Source: Acetobacteraceae bacterium (GTDB lineage Bacteria; Bacillota; Sulfobacillia; JAIMBG01). Taken from it: 33,439 bases of DNA. Shown here piece after piece: positions 7,628 through 16,331 of this stretch. The translations under genes and the position numbers were made by a program. Position 1 is the stretch's first letter. Every line of letters begins with the position of its first letter. The stretch covers positions 1 through 33,439 of the forward strand of contig JAIMBG010000005.1 in NCBI GenBank assembly GCA_023511555.1, given 5' to 3'. The notes under the pieces were generated by a model. It ran no database searches and was not told the origin of the DNA. It was given only the letters and a program-made list of their open reading frames with translations.

Positions 7628-9676
7628 GTGGGGACTTACCGTATCGTGCCCCTGACCCGGTCTCTGGCCGTGATCCTCCTCTTGCCCGTGTTGTCGCTTC
7701 TGCCGCTCGGCCTCGCAGCAGGGCTGCACCCCGCCACCGCCCGCGCCGCCGGATCTGCGGCGCTCACCCCCCCGCCAGCGCCGCCGCCGGTGGCCCTGGT
7801 GCTGGACGCCGCGATCCGCCGGTACGGGGTCGCCGGCAGCGACCTACGATTCGCGGGCGGTGCCTGGGCGACCTTTCCATACCTGCAGAAGAGCTTGTGG
7901 CACGCCAAGGTGGTGCATCGGACCGACGGGAGGGTGCTGACGGTAGCCCTCACCCCCTCGGGCAAGCCCATCGAGTACGACCTGGTGGCAGCCCAGGAGC
8001 AGACGTTGCGCAACCTGGCCCTGGACAGGCTCGACCCGGACCTGAGGCTGGTGACGCGGGCCCTGGCCCCGGACCGCCGCGTCCGTGTGGCGATCTGGCT
8101 GAGCAACCCCGACACCCAGTCGGCCACGGCACCGGTCCTGGCCCGCTACCTGGACCTCAGTCTGGCTCCAGGGCGCCGCCCTCTGCCCGACTGCAGCCTC
8201 GTCCGCTACCGGGCCTTCTACCAGGACTGCCTCAAGGCCAAAGAGGCGGCTTACCTGGCCAACGCCGCACCGCTCGTGGACTGGCTGGCCTGCCAGGGGC
8301 AGCGGGTCACCTACGTCTGCCGCAGCGCCCCGCTGGTCTTCGCCGAGGTGGCCGTCGGGCTCCTCGGCCGGCTGGCCATGCGGCCCGAAGTGGCGGCGGT
8401 GTACCCCTCCCGCCAGTACCGGCCGGAGCTGAACACCGCCTCGCCCGCGCTCAAGCCCGACTGGACCTGGTCACTGGGGCTGTCGGGCGAGGGCGTGGCG
8501 GTGGCGGTGATCGACGCCGAGCGCATTGACTGGGCCGACCCGTTCCTGGCCAAGGGGCTCACCTTCAGCCCCGCCGGCGCGCCCGGGGCCCATGCTACCG
8601 CCGTGGCCGGCGCCATAGCCTGCGCCCACGAGACCTATCGGGGCCTGGCGCCTGGGGTCACGCTCTTGAGCGCCAACGCCGGTTCCTGGAGCGACGAGCA
8701 TCTGGTGGCGGCGGCCGACTGGGCCCTGGCGGTGGGGGCAGCGGTCTTCGACCTGGGGTTCGGGGCGGACACGGGGCTCAGGCCCCAGGCCCTCGACAGG
8801 TTCTTCGACCATCTGGCCCGGGAGCACGGGCGGCTGGCGGTGAAGTCGGCGGGAAACTGCGGCGGGACCGGCGACACCGGCAACGTGACCAGCCCCGGTC
8901 TGGGCTACAACCCCGTGACCGTAGGCGGCACCTTCGACAACAACACCGGCCCGTACGCCACCGACGACTCGAGGTACCCGCTCTCCAGCTTCCGGGACCC
9001 CCCCTCCACCCACGGCGACCGCAGCGAGCCCGACCTTAGCGCGGTGGCCCAAGGCATCCACACCACCCAAACCCAGGCTGCCTTCGACTCCGGCGGCTCC
9101 TGGATAACCCCCCAGTCCACCCCGGCGGCGGGAACCAGCTACGCCGCCGCCCTGGTCAGCGGCGCGGTGGCCCTTTACACCGAGTACCGGCCGTTCCTGG
9201 CGTACTGGCCTGAGCTGACCCGGGCGGTGCTTTTGGCTTCGGCCGGCCGCACCACCTACGGGCGTTGCAGTGAGGGGCGGCTGCACGACCAGGAGGGCGC
9301 GGGGACGCTGGAGGTGGACGAGGGGATGAGGCTCCTGGCCAGGGACGACTATGCCCTCGTCTCCGGGTACCGGCAGGACTTCCCCCGGGAGTACCCCCTG
9401 CAGCTCTCCGCGGGGCAGAGGGTCCGGGTCGCACTGGCCTGGCTCAACGACCCCAACTGGCCGGCTGACCCCTCCGGCCAGAGGCTGACCGCCGACTTCG
9501 ACCTCACTATCTACGGCCCCACGGGGGAGTATGTGGCCGGTGCCTACACCTGGGACAACAACTGCGAGCTGGTCGAGTTCGTGGCCCCTGCGACAGGGGC
9601 CTACCGGACGGTGATAAGCGCCACCCGGCTGGACACCCCGTACGAGCACCTGGGCCTGGCCTGGAGCATCCGCTAG
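7628..9676 (+). CDS. Secreted subtilisin-like serine protease (S8)
   Basis: A 682-residue secreted protease. The Arg-containing N-terminus and a long Leu-rich hydrophobic stretch ending ATARAAG form a Sec signal peptide. The catalytic triad is recognisable in a divergent S8 setting: Asp296 in VAVIDAERID (usually DTG), His322 in GAHATAVAGAI (usually HGTHVAG) and Ser504 in AGTSYAAALVSG. The oxyanion Asn410 is in KSAGNCGGTG. Residues from about 590 form a beta-rich C-terminal domain (ADFDLTIYGPTGEYV, ATGAYRTVISA) like a P- or PPC-type domain. About 250 residues lie between the signal peptide and the protease domain, perhaps a propeptide. GTG at 7628 has GGGGAG upstream; TTG at 7607 is possible. 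It converges on the M29 gene with 9 bp between stops. Confidence 0.92.
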   Translation: MGTYRIVPLTRSLAVILLLPVLSLLPLGLAAGLHPATARAAGSAALTPPPAPPPVALVLDAAIRRYGVAGSDLRFAGGAWATFPYLQKSLWHAKVVHRTDGRVLTVALTPSGKPIEYDLVAAQEQTLRNLALDRLDPDLRLVTRALAPDRRVRVAIWLSNPDTQSATAPVLARYLDLSLAPGRRPLPDCSLVRYRAFYQDCLKAKEAAYLANAAPLVDWLACQGQRVTYVCRSAPLVFAEVAVGLLGRLAMRPEVAAVYPSRQYRPELNTASPALKPDWTWSLGLSGEGVAVAVIDAERIDWADPFLAKGLTFSPAGAPGAHATAVAGAIACAHETYRGLAPGVTLLSANAGSWSDEHLVAAADWALAVGAAVFDLGFGADTGLRPQALDRFFDHLAREHGRLAVKSAGNCGGTGDTGNVTSPGLGYNPVTVGGTFDNNTGPYATDDSRYPLSSFRDPPSTHGDRSEPDLSAVAQGIHTTQTQAAFDSGGSWITPQSTPAAGTSYAAALVSGAVALYTEYRPFLAYWPELTRAVLLASAGRTTYGRCSEGRLHDQEGAGTLEVDEGMRLLARDDYALVSGYRQDFPREYPLQLSAGQRVRVALAWLNDPNWPADPSGQRLTADFDLTIYGPTGEYVAGAYTWDNNCELVEFVAPATGAYRTVISATRLDTPYEHLGLAWSIR

Positions 9677-9685
9677 GCAGGTCCC

Positions 9686-10657
9686 TCACCCGCCGACCAG
9701 GCAGCCGTCCATCATGAGCAGCCGGCCGTCGACTGTCACGGTGGGCCGGCAAAACACCAGGTCCACGTGGATGGGGGCGCGGTTCCTGCCCCCGAAGGCG
9801 GAGTTGTCACCCAGGGCAAAGTGGCCGGTCCCGTATGCGCCCTCGTCCTCGATGATGCTCCCTACCACCCGGGCCAGGGGGTTCAGCCCCAGCGCGAACT
9901 CCGCCACCACGTAGGCCGAGGGGCTGGCGGCCGCCTGAAGCACGGCGCTAAGCCGCCGCGCCTCCTCCCCACCGCGCACCTCCACCGCGCGGCCTCGCCG
10001 GACGATCAGACGCACCGGCGCCTGCACCCGCCCCAGGATGGAGGCGCTTCCGTCGCACACCAGCTCGCCCTCGGTGAGCCGCTCCACCGGGGCCGCGAGC
10101 ACCTCCACATCAGGAACACCCGTGGCCGACCCCGGCGTCCGGGCCAGGCCGGTGCTGGCCGCTGGCGAGCGCCCCCGCAGCGAGAGGCGGACCCGCGTCC
10201 CGCCGGGGGCTGTGACCAGGACGTCCCGCGCCCCCCGGAGCGCCCGGGCCACCTCGCGCACCTTCGGCAGCAGCGCGTCGAAGTCGGCCGCCAGCGCGGG
10301 AGAGCGCAGCGTGTCCGGGGTGCACTCCGGCATAGACAGCACCCGCGCCCCGCGCTTCCGGGCGCGGCGGACCGCCCGGGTGTGGTAGATGGTGCAGGTG
10401 GTGGCGCCCACCACTACCTGCGAGGCGGCCATGGCCAGCGCCACTGGCGCCGGGGGCTCCCCGACCGGGAGTGTCGGGGGCGCCATCGTCACGGAGAGCG
10501 CCCGGGCCTCCGCCTCCACGGCGGCCAAGTATAGCGCCGCAGCCACTTCGGGGTCCCGCGCGGTATCGGAAAGCACCAGCACGGTTTCCCCGGGCCGCAC
10601 CCCGGCACAAACCTGGATGACCCTCCGAGCGCCCGCGGCCAGCGTCAGGCCCTCCAC
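9686..10657 (-). CDS. M29-like aminopeptidase (leucyl aminopeptidase/NicX-like fold)
   Basis: A 323-residue protein of the M29-like family, which includes thermostable aminopeptidases (AmpS/T) and the related iron dioxygenase NicX. The C-terminal half holds the metal-site motifs: VVAEFALGLNPLA, IIEDEGAYGTGHFALGDN, PIHVDLVF and the terminal LLMMDG. The N-terminal half (VRPGETVLVLSDTARDPEVA, VVVGATTCTIYHTRAV, ARVLSMPECTPD) is the Rossmann-like domain. Whether it is a peptidase or a dioxygenase-type member cannot be decided here, and it is somewhat shorter than classical M29 enzymes. The GTG start is preceded by GGGGGAGGGGG. It is probably transcribed with or near the ZIP gene. Confidence 0.8.
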   Translation of the reverse strand: MEGLTLAAGARRVIQVCAGVRPGETVLVLSDTARDPEVAAALYLAAVEAEARALSVTMAPPTLPVGEPPAPVALAMAASQVVVGATTCTIYHTRAVRRARKRGARVLSMPECTPDTLRSPALAADFDALLPKVREVARALRGARDVLVTAPGGTRVRLSLRGRSPAASTGLARTPGSATGVPDVEVLAAPVERLTEGELVCDGSASILGRVQAPVRLIVRRGRAVEVRGGEEARRLSAVLQAAASPSAYVVAEFALGLNPLARVVGSIIEDEGAYGTGHFALGDNSAFGGRNRAPIHVDLVFCRPTVTVDGRLLMMDGCLVGG

Positions 10658-10746
10658 TCCAGCGACCCCCTCCCCCCGCCATGGGCTCCGGGTCCGGTCC
10701 CCCGATGCCGGGCAACCGGCCCCTCAGGCCCCGCCCCTCGCGGCAC

Positions 10747-11547
10747 CTACCCCGACACGGCCCGGGACAGGAAGACTCCCACTACCATTCCCAAGACCAG
10801 CCCCACGGTGGCCGAGTGTCCCCGCGACAGCCGGCTGGCCGCGGGGATCAACTCGTCAGCCGTCACGTACAGCATGGCCCCCGCGGCCGTCCCCAGGCTC
10901 AGGGCCAGGAAAAGCGGCGAAACGGCGGCCAGCGAGGCGCCCCCCAGGGCCCCCAGGGCCTGGGGCAGGCCCGCCAGGGCGCAGGCCGCCGCGATTCGGC
11001 CGGCCCCCAGCCCCCCAGCCAGCATGGGCAGCGCCATGGCCAGCCCCTCGGGGACGTTGTGGAGCGCGATGGCGAAGGCCAGCCCCGCCCCCACCAGCTC
11101 CCTGTGGGCGTAGCCCGCGCCGATGGCCACGCCCTCGGGGAGGTTGTGCATGGCGACGCCCAGGCCCACGAGGATCCCCGCCCGGACGAAGCCGGGAGCT
11201 ACAGCCTCGGATCCCTCCGAGGCGTGCAACAGGAACTGGCCGCGGCCCGGATCGGGCCGGCCGGGGCTGTGAAAGTGGAAGTGGGGCAGGTAGAGGTCGG
11301 CCAGGAAGAGGAGGCCTACGCCCAGCACAAAGCCGGCCATGCCGGGGACGAGCCCTGCGGCCTCAAACGACTCCGGCATGAGGCTGAAGCCGGTCAGCGC
11401 CAGCATCACGCCCGCCGCAAGGCCCAGGAGCACGCTCACCGCGGAGGGCCCCGGCCGGCGGAACACCAGGGCCAAAACGCCCCCCAGGCCGGTCCCCCCT
11501 ACCCCCGCGATCAGGCCCACCACCGTGGCCAGCACCGCTGCATCCAT
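10747..11547 (-). CDS. ZIP family divalent metal transporter
   Basis: A 266-residue integral membrane protein of the ZIP (ZupT-like) family, importing Zn, Fe or Mn ions. The two metal-binding helices are clear: VAMHNLPEGVAIGAG and IALHNVPEGLAMALP. A cytoplasmic His-rich stretch (LYLPHFHFHSPG) sits in the variable loop, and eight membrane segments are suggested by Leu/Ala/Gly-rich stretches. The ATG start has AAGGGGGGGCGGCG upstream. A Fur-box-like sequence at 11582-11594, 35 bp before the start, suggests metal-responsive control. Confidence 0.93.
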   Translation of the reverse strand: MDAAVLATVVGLIAGVGGTGLGGVLALVFRRPGPSAVSVLLGLAAGVMLALTGFSLMPESFEAAGLVPGMAGFVLGVGLLFLADLYLPHFHFHSPGRPDPGRGQFLLHASEGSEAVAPGFVRAGILVGLGVAMHNLPEGVAIGAGYAHRELVGAGLAFAIALHNVPEGLAMALPMLAGGLGAGRIAAACALAGLPQALGALGGASLAAVSPLFLALSLGTAAGAMLYVTADELIPAASRLSRGHSATVGLVLGMVVGVFLSRAVSG

Positions 11548-11581
11548 CGCCGCCCCCCCTTCCGGCGCTCGCTCGTCACCA

Positions 11582-11594
11582 GATAATGATGATT
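11582..11594. promoter_or_regulatory. Fur-box-like operator candidate upstream of the ZIP gene
   Basis: GATAATGATGATT matches 11 of the first 13 bases of the classical Fur box GATAATGATAATC, i.e. two consecutive NAT(A/T)AT-type hexamers. The third hexamer is not conserved. It is the only AT-rich patch between cysK and the ZIP gene. Read on the minus strand it could alternatively supply a -10 (CATTAT). Confidence 0.4.
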
Positions 11595-11601
11595 CGCCGG
11601 C

Positions 11602-11630
11602 GGCGACGGCCTTCCTTCCGGCCCGTCGCC
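11602..11630 (-). terminator. Hairpin after cysK, possible terminator
   Basis: A 10-bp stem (GGCGACGGCC with GGCC-C-GTCGCC, one bulged C) closes an 8-nt TTCCTTCC loop, 21 bp past the cysK stop on the minus strand. It lacks a clear U tract, so termination may be inefficient or factor-assisted. Confidence 0.45.
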
Positions 11631-11650
11631 GGGGGCCGGCGGGGCCGCAC

Positions 11651-12583
11651 TCAGCCGAAAAGTCCGGTGGAGAGGTAGCGTTCGCCGGTGTCGGGGAGTA
11701 TCGTCACGACCAGTTTGCCCCTGTTCTCCGGCCTTGCCGCCAGTTGAACCGCCGCCCAGGCAGCGGCGCCGGACGACACCCCCGCGAGCAGTCCCTCCTC
11801 CCTGGCCAGGCGCCGGGCCATCTCCTCGGCCTGTTCCTGCGGGACGCTCACCACCTCGTCAATGAGATCCCGCCTCAGCACCGGCGGGACGAACCCCGCG
11901 CCTATTCCCTGGATGCGGTGGGCCCCCGGACGGCCGCCGGAGAGCACCGGCGACTCCGCTGGCTCGACGGCGACGGCCCTGAACCCAGGCTTCCGACGTC
12001 TGATGGCGGCCGCCACGCCCGATATCGTGCCCCCGGTGCCCACGCCCGCCACCAGGATGTCGACGCGGCCCCGGGTGTCCCGCCAGATCTCGACCGCCGT
12101 GGTCTCTTCGTGGATCCGGGGGTTGGCGGGGTTGCTGAACTGCCGGGTCATGAATGCGCCGGGGATGCCCGCCGCCAGCTCCTCCGCCCTGTTCACTGCA
12201 CCCGGCATCCCGTCCGCGCCAGGCGTGAGCACCACCTCGGCGCCCAAGGCGCTCAGCAGCTTACGCCGCTCCAGCGACACGGTTTCGGGAAGGGTAAGTA
12301 TGAGCCGGTAGCCCCTGGCGGCGGCGACGAACGCCAGGGCAATGCCGGTGTTCCCGCTGGTGGCCTCGACCAGAGTGGCCCCCGGCCCCAGGAGGCCCGC
12401 CCGTTCCGCGGCGTCCACCATGGCCACCCCGACGCGATCCTTGACGCTGCCGCAAGGGTTGAGCGACTCCAGCTTGGCGGCGACCTCCGCCACGCACCCC
12501 CGGGTCACCCGGTTCAGCCGGACCAGGGGGGTGCCGCCGACAAGCTCTGTCACGTCCCGGGCTATCCGCCTCCTCACCGCCAC
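11651..12583 (-). CDS. cysK: Cysteine synthase A (O-acetylserine thiol-lyase)
   Basis: PLP enzyme converting O-acetylserine and sulfide to cysteine. The PLP lysine is K48 in [15 protein letters not shown]. The phosphate-binding loop is [11 protein letters not shown], the substrate loop is [19 protein letters not shown], and [11 protein letters not shown] and GAGFVPPVL are family-typical. At 310 residues it is full length. The GTG start lies 7 nt after the cysE stop, and a second in-frame GTG follows 6 nt later. It forms an Rrf2-cysE-cysK operon, as expected for the cysteine synthase complex in which CysE and CysK interact. Confidence 0.96.
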   Translation of the reverse strand: MAVRRRIARDVTELVGGTPLVRLNRVTRGCVAEVAAKLESLNPCGSVKDRVGVAMVDAAERAGLLGPGATLVEATSGNTGIALAFVAAARGYRLILTLPETVSLERRKLLSALGAEVVLTPGADGMPGAVNRAEELAAGIPGAFMTRQFSNPANPRIHEETTAVEIWRDTRGRVDILVAGVGTGGTISGVAAAIRRRKPGFRAVAVEPAESPVLSGGRPGAHRIQGIGAGFVPPVLRRDLIDEVVSVPQEQAEEMARRLAREEGLLAGVSSGAAAWAAVQLAARPENRGKLVVTILPDTGERYLSTGLFG

Positions 12584-12589
12584 CGCCGC

Positions 12590-13234
12590 CTACGCCTCCC
12601 CCCCCGTCCCGAGGGCCCGGACCTGCTGCTCCAGGGCCTCGATCCGCCTCGCCAACCCCGACAGCGCCTCCACCACCGGATCGGGAAGGCTTCCGTGATC
12701 CAGAGTATCGGCCCTCACCCCCTGCCTGGCGGTGATGCGGCCCGGCACACCTACCACCGTACAGTTGTCCGGGACCGGCGAGATCACCACCGCGCCGGCC
12801 CCTATCCTGGAGCCGTCACCGACGCGGATGGGGCCCAATACCTTGGCCCCCGCGCCGACCACCACGCCTTTTCCGAGGGTGGGGTGCCGCTTCCCCTTCT
12901 CCTTCCCGGTGCCGCCTAAGGTGACCCCCTGGTAGAGGGTGACGTCGTCCCCGACCTCCGCGGTCTCGCCGATGACCACGCCCGCCCCGTGGTCTATGAA
13001 CACCCTCCGGCCGAGCCTGGCTCCGGGATGGATCTCAATGCCGGTAAGCCACCGGCCCAGATGGGACACCAGCCGGGCCAGCAGGTACAGGCGGGCCCGA
13101 TACAAACGGTGGGCCACCCGGTGGAGCCATACGGCGTGAAGGCCGGGATAGCAGAGCACCACCTCTATCCAGCTCCGGGCCGCGGGGTCCCTCTCGAAGA
13201 CGACAGCGATGTCCTCCCGCATGCGCCCCGACAT
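12590..13234 (-). CDS. cysE: Serine O-acetyltransferase
   Basis: Acetylates L-serine with acetyl-CoA, the first step of cysteine synthesis. An N-terminal helical part ([17 protein letters not shown]) is followed by the left-handed parallel beta-helix hexapeptide domain ([59 protein letters not shown]). His residues in FIDHG and GKRHPTL are the catalytic ones. At 214 residues it is the short Bacillota form, with a coiled-coil-like tail ([19 protein letters not shown]). The start region overlaps the 3' end of the Rrf2 gene by about 70 bp. ATG at 13234 is preceded by GGGGG, and ATG at 13222 is an alternative. Confidence 0.95.
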   Translation of the reverse strand: MSGRMREDIAVVFERDPAARSWIEVVLCYPGLHAVWLHRVAHRLYRARLYLLARLVSHLGRWLTGIEIHPGARLGRRVFIDHGAGVVIGETAEVGDDVTLYQGVTLGGTGKEKGKRHPTLGKGVVVGAGAKVLGPIRVGDGSRIGAGAVVISPVPDNCTVVGVPGRITARQGVRADTLDHGSLPDPVVEALSGLARRIEALEQQVRALGTGGEA

Positions 13235-13701
13235 GGCTCAGCCCCCTTCATTTCCGCCGGCCCCCCGCGGGCCCCGGCCGGCCGCCCCTCAATGAGCGAC
13301 TGGAGCGTCACGGCCTCGAGCGCCGCCTCCATCTGGCGCTGGAGCCGGACCCACGCCGGCCGACTGGGGCAGCTTCCCTGCCTGCGGCACCGACCGCCCG
13401 CCGGCCCTTCGCCCGGCACCAGGCACTTTACAGGGGCGATGGGGCCCTCCAGGGCGCGGACCACGCCGGCGACGGTTATCCGGGAGGGGCTCTTAAGCAG
13501 CCTGTAGCCGCCGCGAAGCCCCCTGGAGGCCTGAACGTACCCTGACTTCCTCAGTTGGTGGAAGATGAGGCTCAGGTACGGCCGCGATATCCCCTCTCTC
13601 TCAGCGACACGGGCCAGCGACACCGGGCCGCCGTCTCGGGACATGACCGCCAGGGCGCACAGCGCCCGGACGCCGTACCTGGCCTTCGTCGACAGCCTCA
13701 C
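13165..13701 (-). CDS. Rrf2 family transcriptional regulator (CymR/IscR-like)
   Basis: Winged-helix repressor of the Rrf2 family. The N-terminus [18 protein letters not shown], the recognition-helix region [19 protein letters not shown] and the wing [14 protein letters not shown] are diagnostic. Three Cys residues (KCLVP...GRC...GSCPSRPAW) sit where IscR-type members bind an Fe-S cluster, though the spacing differs (C-x11-C-x5-C by eye). Placement directly upstream of cysE-cysK fits a CymR-type cysteine regulator, which in Bacillus uses CysK as partner. I chose GTG at 13701 because it gives the family-standard [10 protein letters not shown] start; TTG at 13704 is possible. The C-terminus runs on into a Gly/Arg/Ser-rich tail overlapping cysE by 70 bp, longer than usual for the family. 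Confidence 0.9.
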   Translation of the reverse strand: MRLSTKARYGVRALCALAVMSRDGGPVSLARVAEREGISRPYLSLIFHQLRKSGYVQASRGLRGGYRLLKSPSRITVAGVVRALEGPIAPVKCLVPGEGPAGGRCRRQGSCPSRPAWVRLQRQMEAALEAVTLQSLIEGRPAGARGGPAEMKGAEPCRGACGRTSLSSSRGTPRPGAG

Positions 13702-13757
13702 CAAGATACCTGCCTCTCCAAGGAATAATTATCGTTTTACTTTGAATTCTAGAGACT

Positions 13758-13786
13758 ATCATACCACCTGCCAGCCCGCAAGGCAA
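13758..13786 (-). promoter_or_regulatory. Promoter of the Rrf2-cysE-cysK operon
   Basis: On the minus strand: -35 TTGCCT (13781-13786), a 17-nt spacer and -10 TATGAT (13758-13763). Between it and the GTG start lies an unusually AT-rich stretch (13722-13753, containing GAATTC and ATAATTAT palindromes), a plausible autoregulatory Rrf2 operator. Confidence 0.7.
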
Positions 13787-13832
13787 CCCCGGGCAGGCCC
13801 TGCGTGCGCCCGAGGACGCCGGCTCGCACCGC

Positions 13833-15437
13833 CTACCCCTCTCCGGCCCCGGCCAACCCGCGGTCCAGACACCGGTATTGCAGCGCCTCGGCCAGGTCGC
13901 TGGGCCTGAGCTCGCCCTCCCACCCCTCCAAATCGGCTATGGTCCGGGCAACCCGCAGCACCCCGTCGCGGGCCCTGAGACTGAGGCCCAGGCGTTCGAA
14001 CGCCGCGGCCAGCAGGGCGGCGCCGGTCCGGTCGGGGCGGCAAAACCTCTCCACCAAACTGCCGCTGAGCTCCCCGTTGAGCAGCCCCCCCAGGCCTGCG
14101 GCCTCAGACCGCCGAGCCTGCACGCCCCTGGCTCGGGCCACCCTGTCCCTCACCGCCGCGCTGGGCTCGGGGGGAGGGCCTCCCTCCGCCTCGGCCAGGG
14201 AGGGTCGGGCTACCTCGAGCTGCAGGTCGAGCCGATCCAGCAAGGGCCCGCCGACCCGACCCAGGTGGCGGCGGACCTGTCCGGGGGTGCAGGCGCAGGG
14301 GTGCAGCGGGTCCCCCCGATGGCCGCAGGGGCAGGGGTTCATGGCCGCCACCAGCAGGACCCTCGCCGGCAGTGAGGCTCCGCCCGCGGCCCCTGCCAGG
14401 AGTATGCGGCCCTCCTCCAGCGGCCGCCGGAGGGCGGCCAGGGCTGCGGGCTCAAACCCCGACAGCTCATCCAAAAACAGTACGCCCCGGTGGGCCAGGG
14501 TCAGCTCCCCCGGGCGCGGCCGGTCCCCTGACCAGCCCCCCACCAGCGCCCGCACCGAGCAGGAGTGGTGGGGAGCCCTGAACGGACGGCGCCGGGGCAG
14601 GGCATGGCCTGCAGTCAGCCCTCCCATCGCCCCCCAGATACAGGCCACCTCCAGGGCCTCCGGCGGTGAAAGCGGCGGCAGCAGCCCCACCAGACGGCGG
14701 CAGAGCATGGTCTTCCCTACCCCGGGGGGCCCCACCAGCAGGAGGTGGTGCCCTCCGGCCGCAGCCACCTCCACCGCCCGGCGGGCGGCGGAAAGCCCCC
14801 TCACCTCAGAGAGGTCCTCCTCCCTGCCCGGCGTCCCTCCACCCCAGGCCGCATCGGCCCAGGGCGGGGCGCCCGATGCCTCCGCCGGCGGCTGCCCGGG
14901 GCACGGTTCACCCGGCCAGCCGCCCTCCGGGGGTGCGCCCCCCAGCAGCCGGACCGCCTGGGCCAGGCTTCCCACCGGCTCCAGCTCCAGCCCCTCGGCC
15001 AGGCCGGCCTCCGGGGCGCAGGCGGCTGGCAGAACCAGGCGGCGCCCCAGCCGGCCTGCGGCCAGGGCCAGAGCCAGGGCCCCCCGGACCGGCCGGGCCT
15101 CGCCCCCCAGCGAGAGGCCGCCCACCGCCATCCGCGGCTCCAAAGACTTTGCGGGCAACCGCCCGCTGGCGGCCAGCACCCCCAGCGCCACCGGAAGGTC
15201 CAGGGCCTCCGGCTCCTCTCCCCCTCCCATCGCACTCAGGCTCACGGTCACTCGACGGAGAGGGAAGGGAAACCCCGAGTTGCGCAGGGCTGCCCGGACG
15301 CGCTGCCTCAGCCCCCTCGCCGCCGGGGCTCCCAGCCCCACCACGTCGAAGACCGGGACCCCGGCGGACACGTCTACCTCCACGTCCACCGGCCGGCCCT
15401 CCACCCCCCACAGTACACAGCCCAGCACCCGGGCCAC
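13833..15437 (-). CDS. comM: ComM/YifB family Mg-chelatase-like AAA+ ATPase
   Basis: A 534-residue hexameric helicase-type ATPase promoting branch migration during natural transformation. An N-terminal Lon-like fold (VDVSAGVPVFDVVGLGAPA, LRRVTVSLS, ALDLPVALGVLAASGRLP) precedes the ATPase core with Walker A LLLVGPPGVGKTMLCRRL, Walker B region RGVLFLDELSGF and sensor segment VLLVAAMNPCPCGHRG. The CPCG..HPCAC cysteine cluster is the typical zinc insertion. The C-terminal Mg-chelatase helical domain (ARTIADLEGWEGELRPSDLAEALQYR) is complete. The GTG start has only a weak ribosome binding site. Together with dprA it suggests natural competence. Confidence 0.95.
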   Translation of the reverse strand: MARVLGCVLWGVEGRPVDVEVDVSAGVPVFDVVGLGAPAARGLRQRVRAALRNSGFPFPLRRVTVSLSAMGGGEEPEALDLPVALGVLAASGRLPAKSLEPRMAVGGLSLGGEARPVRGALALALAAGRLGRRLVLPAACAPEAGLAEGLELEPVGSLAQAVRLLGGAPPEGGWPGEPCPGQPPAEASGAPPWADAAWGGGTPGREEDLSEVRGLSAARRAVEVAAAGGHHLLLVGPPGVGKTMLCRRLVGLLPPLSPPEALEVACIWGAMGGLTAGHALPRRRPFRAPHHSCSVRALVGGWSGDRPRPGELTLAHRGVLFLDELSGFEPAALAALRRPLEEGRILLAGAAGGASLPARVLLVAAMNPCPCGHRGDPLHPCACTPGQVRRHLGRVGGPLLDRLDLQLEVARPSLAEAEGGPPPEPSAAVRDRVARARGVQARRSEAAGLGGLLNGELSGSLVERFCRPDRTGAALLAAAFERLGLSLRARDGVLRVARTIADLEGWEGELRPSDLAEALQYRCLDRGLAGAGEG

Positions 15438-15725
15438 CCGGCCCCGCCGTCCGACCCCGCCGCCCTCCCCGCCCGCGCCGATGGCCCAGCCCTCCCCCGG
15501 AGCGCACGGCTGGCGGATGGCCTGGGGACGCCCCGCAGGCTGACGCCGCGCGCCCTGGGGCCGCCCCGTGTGGCAGCGGCCCCGCGCCTCCCAGTCTAGC
15601 CGATGCCGCGGCGCCGGGTCAAACTTCGGTGGACCCCGGTGAGGGCCGCACGGCTCCGTCGGCAGGGGGCCGGGCCTCAGTCCCGCCCTCAGGCGCTGGC
15701 GCGCCCGCCCCCCGGCCGCCGGAGC

Positions 15726-16193
15726 TCAGGGCACGAACGCGACTGCGGCCACCACGCACCCCAGCCGCCGGACCTGGTGATCCACAGACCGCACCAGGTA
15801 GCGCTCCAGCGCCAGGCCCCTGAGCGCAAAGCCCTCTCGCAGTCTGGCCACGGCCCCCTTCTCCGCCCGGAAGCGGTCCATCGCCCCCCGATTCTCCATT
15901 ATGATACCGTACGGGGCCTGGCCCCACCCCACCGCGACCGCTGCCGCTATCACCTCGCCGGGTTTGGAACTGGCGTGGGCGCTCAGCACCACCGGAAGCA
16001 TCGACCCGGGGGGGAGCTCCACAGATTCCCGCGGCTCCAGCCCCGGGGGCAGTATGCTACTCAGCTTCAGAAGGTTGCAGTTGGCTATGCCCGCCCTGAT
16101 CAGCGCCGCGTCGAAGGCCGTGAGCTCCGAGTTTCCCTCCCCCGAGCCCGCCACCACAACGAAGCCCTTCATCCCCTCCAGCACCCGCCTCAC
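15726..16193 (-). CDS. pdaD: Pyruvoyl-dependent arginine decarboxylase
   Basis: Decarboxylates arginine to agmatine for polyamine synthesis, using a pyruvoyl group made by self-cleavage. The signature VVVAGSGEGNSELTAFDAAL is followed by LLKLSSILPPG. By analogy with the archaeal enzyme, cleavage falls between Ser45 and Ser46. The rest (MLPVVLSAHASSKPGEVIAAAVAVG, YGIIMEN) matches the family and the 155-residue length is normal. GTG at 16193 is preceded by GAGGGTGAG; ATG at 16172 would also keep the domain. No agmatinase or spermidine synthase lies beside it, so the pathway's next steps are elsewhere. Confidence 0.93.
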   Translation of the reverse strand: MRRVLEGMKGFVVVAGSGEGNSELTAFDAALIRAGIANCNLLKLSSILPPGLEPRESVELPPGSMLPVVLSAHASSKPGEVIAAAVAVGWGQAPYGIIMENRGAMDRFRAEKGAVARLREGFALRGLALERYLVRSVDHQVRRLGCVVAAVAFVP

Positions 16194-16331
16194 CTCACCC
16201 TCAGTCTATGGCCGGGGGGTGCCTCCGCGCCCGTGGCCGGCCGGCGGCGGCCGCGACCCGCCCGCCCGGGTAACCCATGGCCCGGCCCAGGCCATATACT
16301 GAATCGGCAAGCAGGAAGGCGGTGAGGGGCA

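Noticed and set aside
8471-9649. Long minus-strand open frame opposite the S8 protease
   Set aside because: High GC makes long antisense frames common; the protein is low-complexity Gly/Val/Arg without motifs, while the plus frame has a complete catalytic triad.
13804-15823. Several very long plus-strand frames opposite comM
   Set aside because: They are Pro/Arg/Ser-rich translations with no recognisable domain, produced by GC bias opposite a clear comM gene.
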